From Flabesymbios commensalis (lineage: Eukaryota > Annelida > Polychaeta > Terebellida > Flabelligeridae), in the NCBI GenBank assembly GCA_964017125.1, contig OZ024914.1:27013073-27077072 (forward strand): a DNA stretch of 64,000 bases, read 5' to 3'. Below the pieces are notes generated by a model that had not been told where the DNA came from, searched no databases, and saw only the letters and a list, made by a program, of their open reading frames with translations. The position numbers were made by a program, and so were the translations under genes. Of this stretch, positions 1 to 12,374 are shown piece after piece. The stretch's first letter is position 1. Every line of letters begins with the position of its first letter.

Positions 1-1260
1 GGTTAATTAGGCTTTCAGGAAGCTTTTTAGCAGGATTAGAGCTTTCCTAAGCTTTTTCTAAGCTTTTATTTTTATTAAGCTTTGCTCATATTCACCAAAC
101 TGATAAAAACTGCTTCAAATGCTTTTAAAAAGCTCAAGACTATTCATGCTTAGCAGTTTGTTAAGCTTTCAAAGGCTTTTAATGCCAGTTTATTTTTCTT
201 GGGCATTTATCAACAGTTCAAGTGAAAGCCTAAGCTAAACCTTAGTCATTCCTTAACAGTTTAAGTGAAAGCCTAAACTAAACTGCGTAAAAAAGCTCAA
301 AAATGCTTTTAAAAAGCCTAATATCACACCACTTATGGTCACTATGACAACACTGTTGGCAGCAAACAGTGCCATGATCTCACGATCCCTAAGTCAGATT
401 TGAATTGCAGACAAGTTCTTGATTGTTATTTGATAAGTTGATGTAATTTATTTGGCTATGTTTTTATGTAGTAAGCTGTTTTATGTGCTCTAGCACTTAA
501 TGAGATACAAAAACGTATTGGAAGAAGCATTTAGTTCTATGTATAGATGGGATTTATATGTGAATTCAGCATGCTGTTGTAAAACACAGACATACAGGCA
601 GACAGACTCACAGTCACATGCACTCACAGAGTCACAGTCACAAGAGTGGACAGACACTGTAGTGTAGGCATATATATGTAATCAGTCACTATGCAGTGAG
701 TCACATTGGAGCCCCACTTGCATGACTTGTGTCAAGTTGTGACTAGATCAACAGTTCAACTTCCCCAGTGAACACCTTTTCTACATAATTATTTAAAACT
801 ATAGTGCATATGTACCCGGTAGTGTAATATTATTGGCCATTCAACATTCAAAATATTGAGCATCCCTTGGGCATTCTAAGGCTTTGTTTGAAAGCTCTAG
901 ATATGAATATTCATATAAATTGAGCTTTTTTTAGCCATTCTTAGTCTTTTTAAACGGCTAGCAGCCTATTTTAAGCTTCCCTTGGGCTTTGCTGAGCTTT
1001 ATGCAAACTGTTTAATCCTTTCCTTAAGCTTTCCTTAAGCTTTGCTAGGCTTTATGCAAACTGCTTACCTCATAAATATTTCGTCCAAATTAAGTTCTAT
1101 TAATGGCTTATTCAAGCCTAAGAGAAAGCTCTAATCAAGCTTTAAAAATGCTTAGTAGGCCAAATCCATAACATAGCAAAAAGCCTAAGCTAAGCTTTAC
1201 AAAAGCTTTGTGGAAAGCTTATGAAATGCCTAACTACAGAGCTTTCATTATGACCAGGGT
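1..1260. repeat. AAGCTT-rich simple-sequence region
   Basis: Two blocks (about 1-330 and 840-1260) are built from short variants of the word AAGCTTTT and its complement, with spacers such as GCCTAA and AAAGCC. They flank about 500 bp of ordinary AT-rich DNA. No fixed period is visible, so this is better described as cryptic simple DNA than a satellite. The words are self-complementary, so the blocks can pair with each other. No coding potential or RNA gene is seen. Confidence 0.6.
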
Positions 1261-1379
1261 TGGGCCTACAGGATTTTTTATATTTTCAAATTTTAGTCCC
1301 ACATCAGGATTTAAAAATCCTATAGCTACAGTCCTTATACGAGGTTTTAAACAATTAATATAGCCACTAAAGAAATAAT

Positions 1380-1585
1380 TCAGCAACTACTATGATTGTT
1401 AAGGCCCAACTGCACTTAAAATTTCCTTAGTTCACTAGCGATTTTAAGTGCATGCACCTTAAACGCAAATTATTTCAGCAACTAGGCCTACTATGCTTGT
1501 TAAGGCCCAACTGCACTTAAAATTCCCCTAGTTCACTAGCCATTTTAAGTGCATCCACCTGAAACGCAAATTTTAAGGGCACTTA
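1380..1585. repeat. two-copy tandem repeat, period about 102 bp
   Basis: The phrase beginning GGCCCAACTGCACTTAAAAT occurs at about 1402 and again at about 1504, with matching sequence on both sides of each. The copies differ by a few substitutions and a small insertion containing AGGCCT. Nothing suggests coding. Confidence 0.75.
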
Positions 1586-3118
1586 AAAATAAAAAATGCA
1601 CCTACTCGGTTTAAATGCACTATTTTTTTAGTGCACTTAAGCACCTGAAAACAGCTTTGACAGCTGGTCCTGTAGATAGGCTTAATATCACTAATATTAA
1701 GGTCCGAGTTGGCTGAGGGGCGAGTTGACACTGATCCCACGTATTTACGTCTCAGGCTGTCAGTATCACTTTCGGGAATGACCCTGTGGTTTGTGACTGT
1801 CACTGTAGTCTAAAAATCTAAACTGTGACTAACTACTACTCCTATTCTGAATTACCCACACGGTGTGAGCGTGCCCCAGTATTCGAACATGCCCTGTTCT
1901 CCCCTACTAGTAGGCCTACTCGTAGCCTTGCCGTATTTAATTACCTGTGGTTTGTGACTGTACACTAAAAATCTAAACTGCGACTAACTACTACTCCTAT
2001 TCTGAATTACCCACACGGTTTGAGCGTGCCCCAGTATTCGAACATGCCCTGTTCTCCCCTACTAGTAGGCCTACTCCTAGCCTTGCGGGATTTAATTACT
2101 AGTCCAGTTGCTGCGCTTATATGTTCTATGGGGACCTGGAAATTATGAGAAGTGTAAGATGTTTCGACTGATTCATATTATTATGATGTCACTGGACAAA
2201 TTTAGGTTTGTTGCCCAAGTGGCAACTTTGGGCAACTTTTTTTATTAGCATAGTTAAAATAATTAGCATAATCGGCTTAATCTTCATTATGTTCCAAGGT
2301 AAAATGTTACTTTTGAACCTTTGGCTGCAGAAAAAATGGCCAATATCAAATTTATGTTTAGGTCAGATCAAAACAAATCACTTCTGATCTTATATTTATC
2401 CTCTGCCTCGCTGATAATAGTTTTTTTGTCTGTCCGTCCGTCCGTCGTGCCGTCCATTCATCACTAGCCTTGGCTAATCGATATATTAAAAACTGTTTCA
2501 GCTGCAGTGGTCACATTTGTATCTGGAGAATATCTCGCTGAAATTCGAACATGGGTGACCTTGACCTATTTTTGCAGATCGTACAGGTCAAATGTCACGC
2601 TTGCCTTATTTCCAATCAATATATAAAGACCGCTCTAAAAAACCGTTCTAGTTACAGTGTCCCAGTCTGCACCACTGGTGTATCTGGTGAATATCGCGGT
2701 CAATTTGAAATATAGGCGACTGTTACATATTTTTTAAACAATGGGTGACGACTAAAGGTCAAGGTCAATGCCATATAACATGTATAATTTTATCAAATTT
2801 ATATTTAAACAACAACTGTGAGAGTGTGCTGTATTGTGGCCCTGTCTGTCCAGTGTTTCAGGGCTTCAAGATTGATTAATTTAGTTACAGGTCACGATTA
2901 AACAGAATATGTCAAGGTCGTCAGACATCACGTGATGTAACTGTATGTATAGTTGATACATGTACACAAAACGAGTAACTTTTTTAATTGTGTATGAGGC
3001 TTTGTATGCACGTTTTCTCATCATTGGGCAGCAGCGAAACATTCAACTCCTTCCAGTGTTTCAGTACGAGCTTTCCCCTGTACAACATTCTTTGGTCGAT
3101 GAATTTGTAAATCTGCTG

Positions 3119-3200
3119 GGCGGCGGCTCTAGGGTAGTGGTTAGCACCGCTGCCTTTCACGCTAGAGTTCGGTTGTTCGTTTCCCGGTCTCGGCGGTTTG
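3119..3200 (+). repeat. tRNA-like SINE head (fragment)
   Basis: The stretch has a pol III A-box-like word (TAGTGGTTAGC, about 3136) and a B-box-like word (GGTTGTTCGTTTCCCGG, about 3171). Complementary GGCGGCTCT and TCTCGGCGG surround it. This is the layout of a tRNA-derived SINE promoter, but a full cloverleaf does not fold by eye. It lies about 50 bp upstream of a different SINE. Confidence 0.5.
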
Positions 3201-3248
3201 AAAAAAACAAAAATGTTTCTTCCCCATCCACTTGTGAAACTCAGTATT

Positions 3249-3420
3249 GTGGGGGACCTCCGTGACCGATAGGTCGCGTGTTCGGCCTCAGACCTCCAGG
3301 GTTTGAATTTCGAATCCCGTGTCTGGAGGGCAGTGTCATCTCACCATCCTCAGGAGGTTCTCCTGGCCCAATTTAGCCTGTATGTGCACAGAAGTGGCAT
3401 AAAGCCCGATTCATTTCATT
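3249..3420 (+). mobile_element. tRNA-derived SINE, copy 1
   Basis: This is the first of three copies of one family of about 180 bp. The head reads CCTCCGTGACCGA, then a CGGCCTCAGAC region and a B-box-like GAATTTCGAATCC. The body contains CTCAGGAGGTTCTCCTGGCC and TTTAGCCTGTATGTG, and the tail is made of CATTT units. No target duplication was recognised. It sits inside the 2101-5960 element and is therefore younger. Confidence 0.75.
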
Positions 3421-4340
3421 TGGATATCTGCTAAAGGGTGACAGGTCTGTACTGATGAAGCGTTTGGCAAGTGATAGCGAAACTGTTCCAAAACCAAATG
3501 TGTTGCTTGTTGATCACATCAAGCACTTTGTTGATTACATGTATGGCGAGCGTCAGGAATAGTGGCAGACATTGCAGACACTTGAAAGGCATGCCTCACA
3601 AGTGGTGAAAAGTACCAAGGTGCAACTATCTTTATCATCTTTGCACGGTAGGCATATGAAGAATTAAGTGCCAAAGATCATAAGTGTCAGAGAAGAGCTG
3701 CCAACAAACGCCAGCTGAATCAACTTCTCTGCAGTTTCAGTCATGGACACAACATCAGCATGGTGGGAAGAGAAAACTGTCTTGTACATCACAATGAGGC
3801 TGAAATAACCTTGGTAAGCTACAAGTTGAAATTTGGTGAAAAAAGGTGAGGCACCTGTGCTGATGGAGAAGTGGGACAGATCAGTGCTTGATATTAACAC
3901 CATGCTGTCATTGCGCTGAGAGTGAAATGCCAAGGTCTGTCACAGTGCGACAAGGTTTATTTCCCATGTGGAAAGGGCAAGGTCCCAGCATTAAAAAAAC
4001 CCCAAAGTTTCCTGCGCTAGATGAGGTACTGGGGGAGCATGATGTCACACAAAGTGACTTGATGGATATAGGTCAGACATTTTTTCTTATCAGTCTACTC
4101 AGAGAATATCTGTCAACTGCACCGGTACAACATCCATCGCAAATATCATCCTACACTGAATTCCCTGCCCCCCCCCCCCCCCTACGAATATCAACCTGGA
4201 TCTCCATAATCGTCACGCTCGTCTCCAAATGTGGAAGGCTCTCGCTCCGTAAGTGTCACAAATTAAAAGTAGCTCAAGAGATCGCCAACTTTGGCTGGCA
4301 GATTGCAGAAGGTTCGCAAGTGATGAAATTTACTTCCTAA
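3421..4340 (+). other. eroded coding-like stretch inside the TIR element
   Basis: From 3422 one frame reads for about 50 residues through DHIKHFVDYMYGE before a stop. Further open pieces follow to 4340, including a 150-codon frame containing HDVTQSDLMDIGQTFFL. The pieces could be remains of a transposase of the surrounding element. I recognise no family and see no catalytic motif, so no function is assigned. Confidence 0.25.
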
Positions 4341-5794
4341 GCTTCTTGGTGTCATCAGTCTTAGATATTGTGGAGAGCCTCCGCGACCGAGTGGTATCGT
4401 GCTCGGCCTCAGACCGCCAGGGCTCGAATTTAGAATCCTGTGTCTGGAGGGCAGCGTCATTTCATTCATCTCACAATTGTCAGGAGGTTTCCCTGGCCCA
4501 GTTTAGCCTATATGTGTACAAAGGTGGCCTAAAATTCCCATTCATTTCATTCAGTCTTAGATGATTGTTGCAAAGGATCAGAGGAAATTCATGTTGAGGA
4601 GGAAGAGGAGGAGGGCGAGTCCAAAGTCGGGGCGATAGAAAACAATGAACTGTTAGATTTTTTGTATATATAAGGTTATCGTACATGCAGTGTTAGGATG
4701 TTAGAATATGTTTCAATGGTTTGTTATATCCGTGTTGTTCACACCTTGTCAATAACACCCAGGTAGACTGTGTTAATTGTATGAAGACCTTTTTTGGGCA
4801 AAATGATTATTTCACTGTTTTTATTGAAACAGGGCCGTTGTTATGTGGTGATAATTATGTGGACCTCAATCAGCCTTTAATTTGTGTGGCCCATGACACG
4901 AACCTCTTTGTTTTGCCAGCAAAAAATAATGCGCTGTTTATTTACGTATGTCGGCCTACTGTAGCCTGTGTATAGCTGCAGGTTAGACCAAAAATTTAAT
5001 GAAAATTGCCTTTGAAAGAATTTTTACCTCTAAATTGCGCCAGAATGCAGTTAGAGCCTATTTTTCAACATAGGCCCCCATTTTACATTTAGGGATGGTC
5101 ATTCTGTACCCCCCCCCCTTGTCTTAGTTTGTATACGGACTTGTGAATGACTCAGCGATAGGCATATGGCTAATTACCCTAGAATTATTTTTGGCCTACC
5201 TAGACAAAATTAGACTATAGCAGGTTTGGGGTATTCAAGGGTGAGTTCTCAGGTACAGCAGCTGCATAGATGTAAGGTTTTTTTTGTAAAAGTGAAGCAA
5301 AAGAACCCAACTGTTTATTGTGTGGAGTATAACAATTGTTGGCCTATGTCTACATAGCCTATAAATAATGAGCTACAAGAAAAATATAATTGGCATTCTG
5401 GTGTTTGCTAACACAATACTTACATTTAATAATCTATATCAATATATAACGTAACTACCAGGCCTACCCCCCCTAAAAGAAAACTCCTAGAGATGTGTAT
5501 ATATTTCGGCATACACTCAATTCTGTGAATCTAACTTCAGATTAAATTGCAATTTATTCATGACTAACGTTACTCTTTTACACTGATTAGGTCGTGGGCG
5601 TTCTGGGCACTGTCCATTTCATATTAATGGTCAAATTAGTTTGATTTGCATCATAATCATGACCTTTGACCTGGATCTCTTTATTACCATTAATGTCAGA
5701 AATGAATTCCTTATGTCTGAATTATATTGAAATGTGGTATTGGAGGTTTGTGTACGTCCATAGGTTTAAAATTAACATTTGGCATTACTCCCCA
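4341..5794. other. rest of the TIR element interior
   Basis: Apart from the SINE at 4367-4551 this is AT-rich DNA with a 9-bp C tract at about 5109 and no recognisable gene, RNA or repeat. The short open frames here show no family resemblance. Confidence 0.4.
4367..4551 (+). mobile_element. tRNA-derived SINE, copy 2, with target duplication
   Basis: The family and order are as in the copy at 3249: tRNA-like head, body with TCAGGAGGTTTCCCTGGCC, and CATTT tail. The direct repeat CAGTCTTAGAT lies immediately outside at 4356-4366 and 4552-4562. That is the hallmark of LINE-assisted insertion and fixes both ends of the element. It is the best-defined copy here. Confidence 0.85.
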
Positions 5795-7629
5795 TTGCTA
5801 ATTATGGTAATTATGTTAATTATGCTAATTAAAAAAGTTGCCCAAAGTTGCCGTTTGGGCAACAAAGCTGAATTTGTTCATAAACCCATTGGGAACATGA
5901 ATCAATCAAAAAACCTTACACTTCTCACAATTTCTAGGTTCTCTGGATGGCAACTGGACTATTACCAACGCTTACGAAATTCCCAAATAATTTATAATAA
6001 GGTCTTACGCTATTTATTGGAGCAATCGACATTTGTCGGAAGCACCTGAAACCACCTTAGACAGCTGGTCCTGTAGATAGGTTTAATATCACTAATATTA
6101 AGGTCCGAGCTGACTGAGGGGCGAGTTGACCCGGATCCCACGCATTTACATCTCAGGCTGTCAGTATCACTTTCGGCAATAGACCTGTGGCATGTGACTG
6201 TAGTCTAAAATCTCAACTGTGACTAACTACCACTCCTATTCTGAATTACCCACACGGTGTGAGCATGCTCCAGTATTCGAACATGGCCTGTTCTCCGGCC
6301 GCGACAATAATAAGGTCCGAGTTGACTGGGGTGCGAGTTGACCCGACTCCCACACATTTACGTCTCAGGCTGTCACTGTCAGGAATAGGTGGTTTGTGAA
6401 TGTAGTCCAAAAATCTGAACTGGGATTAATTACTACTACTAGTACTACTATTAGGCCTAGCCCTACGGGATTTAATTACTAATGCTTACGAAATTTCAAA
6501 TAGTTTATAATAAGATCTCTCACAAATAATTACTTGAAATGTAAGCAAGATCGAAAATACATTTATCAGAAGGCCCGAGCAGACCGTTTACAGGGCTAGC
6601 TAGCCAAACAAATAAACAATGAATAATAAAAGTATTTTAATGTTTCTTTTTGTTTCTAGTGGAGTCTACCTCTTATTTTTGTATATTTATTATTACTATC
6701 ATTTTTAAAAGGACTAAAAACTTTGGTTAATCTATTATTATTATTAGGGTCTTTTTGTAAACTACATCATTTACGTCTCAGGCTGTCGCTGTCAGGAATA
6801 GGTGGTTTGTGAATGTAGTTCAAAAATCTGAACTGAGATTAATTACTAGGCCTACTACTAGTACTACTATTAGGCCTAGCCCTACGGGATTTAATTACTA
6901 TAATGCTTACGAAATTTCAAATAATTTATAATAAGATCTCGCACAAATAATTACTTGAAATGTAAGCAAGATAGAAAATACATTTATCAGAAGGTCCGAG
7001 CAGACCGTTTATAGGGCTAGCTAGCCAAACAAATAAACAATGAATAATTACAAGTATTTTAATGTTTCTTTTTGTTTCTAGTGGAGTCTACCTCTTATTT
7101 TTCTATATTTATTATTACTATCATTTTTAAAAGGAATAAAAACATTGGTTGATTTATTATTATTATTATTACGGTCTTTTTATAAACTACATCATCCCTA
7201 ACTTTAACTGAATGACAGGCAGTTTGCCCTGGTCCTGTAGATTGGTTTACTTTCACTAATATTAAGGTCCAGTTGGCTGTGCCTGTGGTGCGAGTTGACT
7301 CGGATCCCAGGTACATCTCAGTCTCAAGCCAATGCCTCAGGCTGTCAGTGTCACTTTCGGGAACAGACCTGTGGTTGGTGACTGTAGTCTAAAAATCTAG
7401 ACTGAGACTAGCTACTACTAGTAACTAGGCTATAATAGGCCTAGCCCTACGGGATTTAATAACCAATGTTTACAAAACTCTTAAATAATTCTTAAATAAT
7501 TTAAGGTCTCACGCAATTAATTAGTTTACTTAAAATCTAAGCGAGATCCAAAATATCATGATAGCCCCATGATCATGATGTTTCAGAGCATTCGACATTC
7601 ATTGGAAGGCCCGGGCAGCCTGACTACAG

Positions 7630-8710
7630 GGCTAGCTTTTTTTGTAAACTCTACCACAGTCTTGCCCAGAATGCACTGCGCACCACTTCCTGTCAACCTA
7701 ATGGGCCACACAGAGATAGCGAATACAGTATCGTCGCGCCCTGAGTGGCGCGACAATGACAAGGCAGCAAAGGAGTTTGTACACGCCATTGCTGAGGTTG
7801 AACGTCGTAAACTCATCAATCGCATTGCTGAAAATGTCAAGTATCTGTCCTTGATCAGTGATGGTACCACTGATGCTGCTATTTGTTCGGTTTGCTCTTC
7901 ATGGTGAAGTTGTCACGCAATTTGTTGGTGTGAATAATGTTGATACGGCCGATGCCTCATCAATCAAACATGCCATTGATGATGTTGTTGAGCGCTACCT
8001 GGACTTGCCTGCTAATATATTGATGGCAAAACTTGTGGGATTTGGTAGTGATGGTGCTGCAGTGATGACTGGTGTCAACAATGGTGTCGTAAGGCTCTTC
8101 AGGAACGACCAGTCATGTATGCTGGGGATACACTCATCGGCTTGAACTGGCATATAGAGATGCATTGAAAAAACAACTGATGTATGGAAAACTAAGCAAC
8201 TTACTGCTCAACCTCTACCTATTTTATCACAACTCCCCATTGAATCGTAGCAACCTAAAACGTGTCTTTGACACATTGTCCCTGCCACACGCACTACCAC
8301 CACGTGTTGGTGGAACACGGTGGATGCCACACCTGCTGCACGCTCTTCAAACCCTGATATAGGGTTATCCAGCCTTTATTCTTCACTTGTCACAGATGCA
8401 GGTACCAAGAGGATCAGCTGATACCAAAGCAAAAACACTAGGCTTCTTGTCTCTACTGTGGCGGCGGAATTTGATGGAGATGTCCCGCTGGTGGATGGTG
8501 GATGTGATCTCTGTTTTGAGCAAGTTGTCTCTCGTGGCACAGACAGCAACAGCCACTGTTGCTGACATTCTTTACGAAACAATATCATCAGTTGTTGATA
8601 CACTGACCAGATATAAGTCCAGGCCAACATCAAAGTAGCGTGCTTTATTCTTAGCAGGAGAAACCTTCCACGGAGAGATGCTGTCTGGTGTCATGGGGCT
8701 GAACTAATGT
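7630..8710 (+). pseudogene. broken hAT-type transposase (ZNF862/KIAA1586-like family)
   Basis: Translated pieces line up in the order expected for the ribonuclease-H-like core of the hAT-derived family found as ZNF862-like proteins. First comes an AEVERRKLINRIAEN stretch, then LISDGTTDA with the first catalytic aspartate, then LVGFGSDGAAVMTG with the second. HRLELAYRDAL, YHNSPLNRSNLKRVF and RVGGTRWMPH follow. The pieces lie in three successive frames: a shift near 7870, another near 8120, and an in-frame stop at 8360, after which the same frame resumes and runs to a stop at 8636-8638. Traces such as AGETFHGEMLSG continue to about 8705. The N-terminal zinc finger and C-terminal dimerisation region are absent. 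It is non-functional as it stands. The repeat array at 1641-7600 leads directly into it. Confidence 0.8.
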
Positions 8711-10356
8711 TTTGTTTTGATGTTGGCCAACCGCCTAACCGCTGGCCCAACTTGAAACCAAGTGAGTCATCTTCTTGGTTTTACTGGGCAGCAAATTCTA
8801 ATCGGCATCCAGACCTGGGACCAGCGGCAAGTCCGCAGTGGCAGTTGCAACGTCACCTGGTAATGCATATTGTGTTCTCACATTAGAATTAGGAGCAAAA
8901 ACTAACTTGACATTTCAGTCAATACTAAGCAAACTTGCAAAATTCTTATTCAAATCTGACCACAAAATGTAACAAGGCAGTTCTAATCTAATCTAACGTA
9001 AGAAGACGTAGTACCGTCACATTTCGTACACTTTGATATTGGACGGTGTGTAGTTTCTCACCAGATGGAGCTAGCGCGACATATGGGGTATCATTGTGAC
9101 CAGCCTCATTCCTAGAATCCGATAGAGCATTGATATGCAAAATTAATTGGAAAGGAATGAGAATATAGAGGTTTAAAGCAAGGTGGTTGGAAACAACGGA
9201 GTTTAGCACCCAGTGCCTCAATACCGTCAGTTCAGGTACCCATAATCCGTCAGGGGGTCATAATTCTGTCACCATGAATAATGCTGGTGTCCTAAATCTG
9301 TCACTCATACACAAAGGTTTTACAAAGTGGTCATTTTCATTTTTAATGTTTAAATGGTCCATAACATTGTTATTCGTTTTAACTAGTCATTTATTTAGAT
9401 TTGGCCCAAACGTTTCTGCATTTAAACACTAAATAACAGGCCTATGTTATCTATGATATCAATGTGGTGAATAAAAGCGTGTGTAGGATATATATATTCT
9501 GTCTTTACTGAGTCATATATCACCTTATTCATAGATTGGTTAGAAAATATTGTTTTGTGTTCGATTCTACCAAATCCAATGATAACCAATTAAAAAATAA
9601 TAACTCACTATGATCAAGCAACTATAAACATTTTGATTATACAGCTGTTCCATATCCTGGTCATTTGCATGTATTCCTCCACGATCAGTAGCCAGTGGGA
9701 TATATGCTTGGACCATCGTTCAGCAGCAATTCTAATGAAAATTTCGCTTCAATTATGTGGCTGTGGCCTAAGTAATAGGGTATAACATTTGGCCAGACTT
9801 GAAACAATCGGAGTTTACCACTTAACATTTTTTACTGTTATATCTGGTCGGAGAATAATAGAGTTGAACGAAATGACACGTCATTTTAGCATTAAGTACA
9901 GTAACACCGACAGTCTCTGGTCATAAAGACCCCCTATGGTGATAAATCTCTTGGGCATGCCTAGCCCCCTCTATCTGGTAAGTGAAAAAACACTGTCAAT
10001 CAACCTCCATATCCAGTCATTCAACCTTCGTTTAACCTTCATTTATTTGTATACGGTACTACATTTGTTCACTAGATCACCATTTCAGCTATTTCAATGT
10101 ATGTATCCCTAAGCGGTTAGCCAGTCCACCTCTCTAAAGTATTTCGCTATCCTTAGCATCTTTATATCTGCCGTTTTAGGCCCATCTTCACAGGTTTTAC
10201 ACCCTTTTACCCCCCCCCCCCCCTCCATTAATGTAAGCTCTCTATAATCCATCTATATCTCAACAAAAATGTATGTTTTTAACCTTAGGATTTGGTTTTG
10301 TCCCTGATATTTCAATCTGACGTTTTGTATCCATCATACTGTCATCAAATGTCTCT
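8711..10356. other. intergenic or intronic DNA, no gene seen
   Basis: AT-rich sequence. Near 9210-9300 a short phrase on the theme CCGTCA/CTGTCA recurs four times (ATACCGTCAG, AATCCGTCAG, ATTCTGTCAC, ATCTGTCAC). A 14-bp C tract lies at about 10210-10223. Open frames are short and unlike any family I know. If IMMP1L continues to the left, this is its intron 2. Confidence 0.4.
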
Positions 10357-11545
10357 ATGCCACCTCTCTAGCCTTGTCACCTCCTTATCAACTTGATATC
10401 TAATTATATGTGTCTATCTCAACTCCCTACCCTTATCACTTCTTTATAAACTTCATCTGTTACAATAATTATGTGTCTATATCTCATATCTCTACCCTTA
10501 TCATCTTCTTACCAACATGATCTGTGATATGTGTCTATATCGCATCTGTACCCTCCTTACCTTCTTATCGGCTGGATCTGTCATCACAATAATTTACAAA
10601 TCCCTCGACTATTGTCACCTTCCTAATTATCATCTGGATCTGTCATCGTATGTGTTTATCCCACTACTTTACCCTTGCCACCTTCGTACAAACTTGACCT
10701 GTCATCATACGTCTCTATCCCACCTCTCTACCATTGTCACATCCTCATCAACTTGATTTGTAATCATACGTGTCTATCCCACCTCTACACCCTTGTCACC
10801 TCCTTTTCAATCTGACCTGTCATCATAATATTATATGTCTACCCCACATCTCTACTGTTGTCACTTTCTAACCAACGTCATCTGTCATTATACGTGTCTA
10901 TCCCATATATCTAGCCTTGTCACCTCCTCATCAACTTGATCTGCATGTCATCGTATGTGTATATCACATCTCTTTACCCATGTCACCTCTTTATCAACTT
11001 GATCTGTCACCATATGTTTTTATCACACTCTTTACCCATGTCACCTTCGTATCAGCTTGATCTGTCATCATATGTCTCTATCCCACATCTCTACTTTTGC
11101 CACATTGTTACCAACGTGATTTGTCATCATACACTGTCTATCCCACCTCTCTACCCTTGCCACCTTCTTACCGACTTGACCTGTTATCATATGTCTCTAT
11201 CCCACTTCTCTTCACTTGCCCCCTTCTTACCAACTTGAACTGTTGTCATATGTCTCTATCCCACTTCTCTATCCTTGCCCCCTTCTTACCAACTTGACCT
11301 GTTATCATCTGTCTCTATCCCACCTCTCTACCTTTGCCCCCTTCTTATCAACTTAATTTGTAATCATATGTTTCTATCACACCTCTTTACCTATGCCACC
11401 TCAACTTGATCTGTCATCATATGTGTCTATCCCACATCTCTACTTTTGCCACATTCTTACCAACGTGATTTGTCATCATACGTGTCTATCCCACATCTCT
11501 ACCCTTGTCACCTCCTCATCAACTTGATCTGCATGTCATCATCAA
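10357..11545. repeat. ~59-bp minisatellite, about 20 units
   Basis: The unit has the theme CTATCCCACCTCTCTACCC, then TTGCCACCTTCTTACCAACT, then TGATCTGTCATCATATGTGT. It repeats with single-base and small-indel drift for about 1.2 kb. The first two or three units and the GCATGTCATC variants at about 10942 and 11530 are the most diverged. Open frames across it (for example 10936-11238) are by-products of the repeat and have no start context. Confidence 0.9.
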
Positions 11546-11718
11546 TATTTCAACTTCTCTAGAGATTTCTAGCTGATAGGGACATGTAAATTTGTATGTC
11601 ATCAGCATGAAGATGTTGGTTTATATCGAAACTGGAGATCATAAGAGTGATTATAGGGTGGTGTAGTGTATAAGGTGAAAATCAGTGGTCAATATGAGAG
11701 TGTAACTTTATCTGACAG

Positions 11719-12363
11719 TAGTAGTAAATCATTGTTTTACGTCACTTTTCGGCACAAAAGGTCTTTTAAGTGACATTATGATACGATAAAAACGTTATAG
11801 TCAATTGACGAGATGAATGATGTACAGATGATGATGTGAGGGTGATAGGACATGGTGCGTTATTGAGAGCGTTTTCCTTCGCTCGCCCGATAAGGGGTTC
11901 CGGGCATGTCTAGGGGATCTGTCCCCAGGGTTTCGCTGTGCAATTTAATGCTGAAACTCTGTGGCATTTCGCGCAGCACCGCTATCCTCGGGTCGGATAG
12001 TCCTCAGAGTAACAATAGGAAGGATAACCCCCTCTGGGTAACTCCATTCATCCCACGTGAGAGACTTATGTCAAACACGCTATTGCTGGTTATTTAAGGC
12101 TACCACAGCCTACACCAGCGCCAGCACTGCTGGGAGAGCTGCATTAGCACCGCAGTTGAGCGGAGGAACCAGGGTACACCACTGGCAATCCGCCCAAAGA
12201 TTATGGCCAGATACGAGGAGGCTGCAGCTTCTCTTGGATGATTGTTGTAGACTAGTGCCTCCGTACCATGCCATACAGCATGCAACTGACGGGACAGATC
12301 CCTAATTACCCTCCCCGTATGGGGGCTAAAAGTACTACTACTAGCAATCATCCCAGTACCCCC
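11719..12363 (-). mobile_element. 645-bp retroposon, copy 1, with target duplication
   Basis: It shares end-to-end similarity with 15692-16366. TTATCTGACAG lies on both sides (11708-11718 and 12364-12374). Read on the minus strand it starts GGGGGTACTGGGATGATTGC and ends AAAACAATGATTTACTACTA, a short CTA-type tail. Both copies start at essentially the same base and have different target duplications of 11 and 13 bp. Each was therefore inserted separately as a full-length unit by target-primed reverse transcription. No long open frame is conserved between the copies, so the unit is probably non-autonomous. Confidence 0.85.
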
Positions 12364-12374
12364 TTATCTGACAG

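Larger units (their letters stand above)
2101..5960. mobile_element. 3.9-kb element with ~165-bp terminal inverted repeats
   Basis: The left end (2101-2272) and the reverse complement of the right end (about 5795-5960) match through AGTCCAGTTGC, GTGAGAAGTGTAAG and the block TTGCCCAA..GGCAACTTTGGGCAACTTT. The insertion site is clear because other array units read straight through it. ATTAC flanks both ends (2095-2099 and 5961-5965), so the target duplication is 4-6 bp. Inside are SINE copies, a 15-bp C tract and short eroded open stretches, none matching a transposase I know. Superfamily is undetermined. AG..CT ends with about a 6-bp duplication also occur in Polintons, but nothing else supports that. 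Nested younger SINEs show it is old. Confidence 0.75.
1641..7600. repeat. degenerate tandem array of ~0.4-kb units, interrupted
   Basis: Recurrent landmarks in fixed order mark at least five partial units: GCACCTGAAA, then GCTGGTCCTGTAGAT, GCGAGTTGAC, ACGTCTCAGGCTGTCA, GTGGTTTGTGACTGT and CGGGATTTAATTAC. They occur from 1641, 6041, about 6305, about 6770 and about 7210. The units at about 6353-6768 and 6769-7192 are near-identical over about 416 bp. A 160-bp part of the first unit is itself duplicated (about 1783-1943 and 1944-2100). The first unit is split by the 2101-5960 element. The array runs into the hAT-type transposase relic, so the unit may be multiplied non-coding DNA of that transposon, but this is inference. 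Confidence 0.75.

Noticed and set aside
3119-3200. Candidate tRNA gene
   Set aside because: A and B boxes are present, but acceptor and anticodon stems do not pair properly; it fits a SINE head better.
10517-11297. Open frames of 66-100 codons rich in Ser, His, Leu and Tyr
   Set aside because: They follow the 59-bp minisatellite unit and shift frame with each indel; they have no start context or splice sites.
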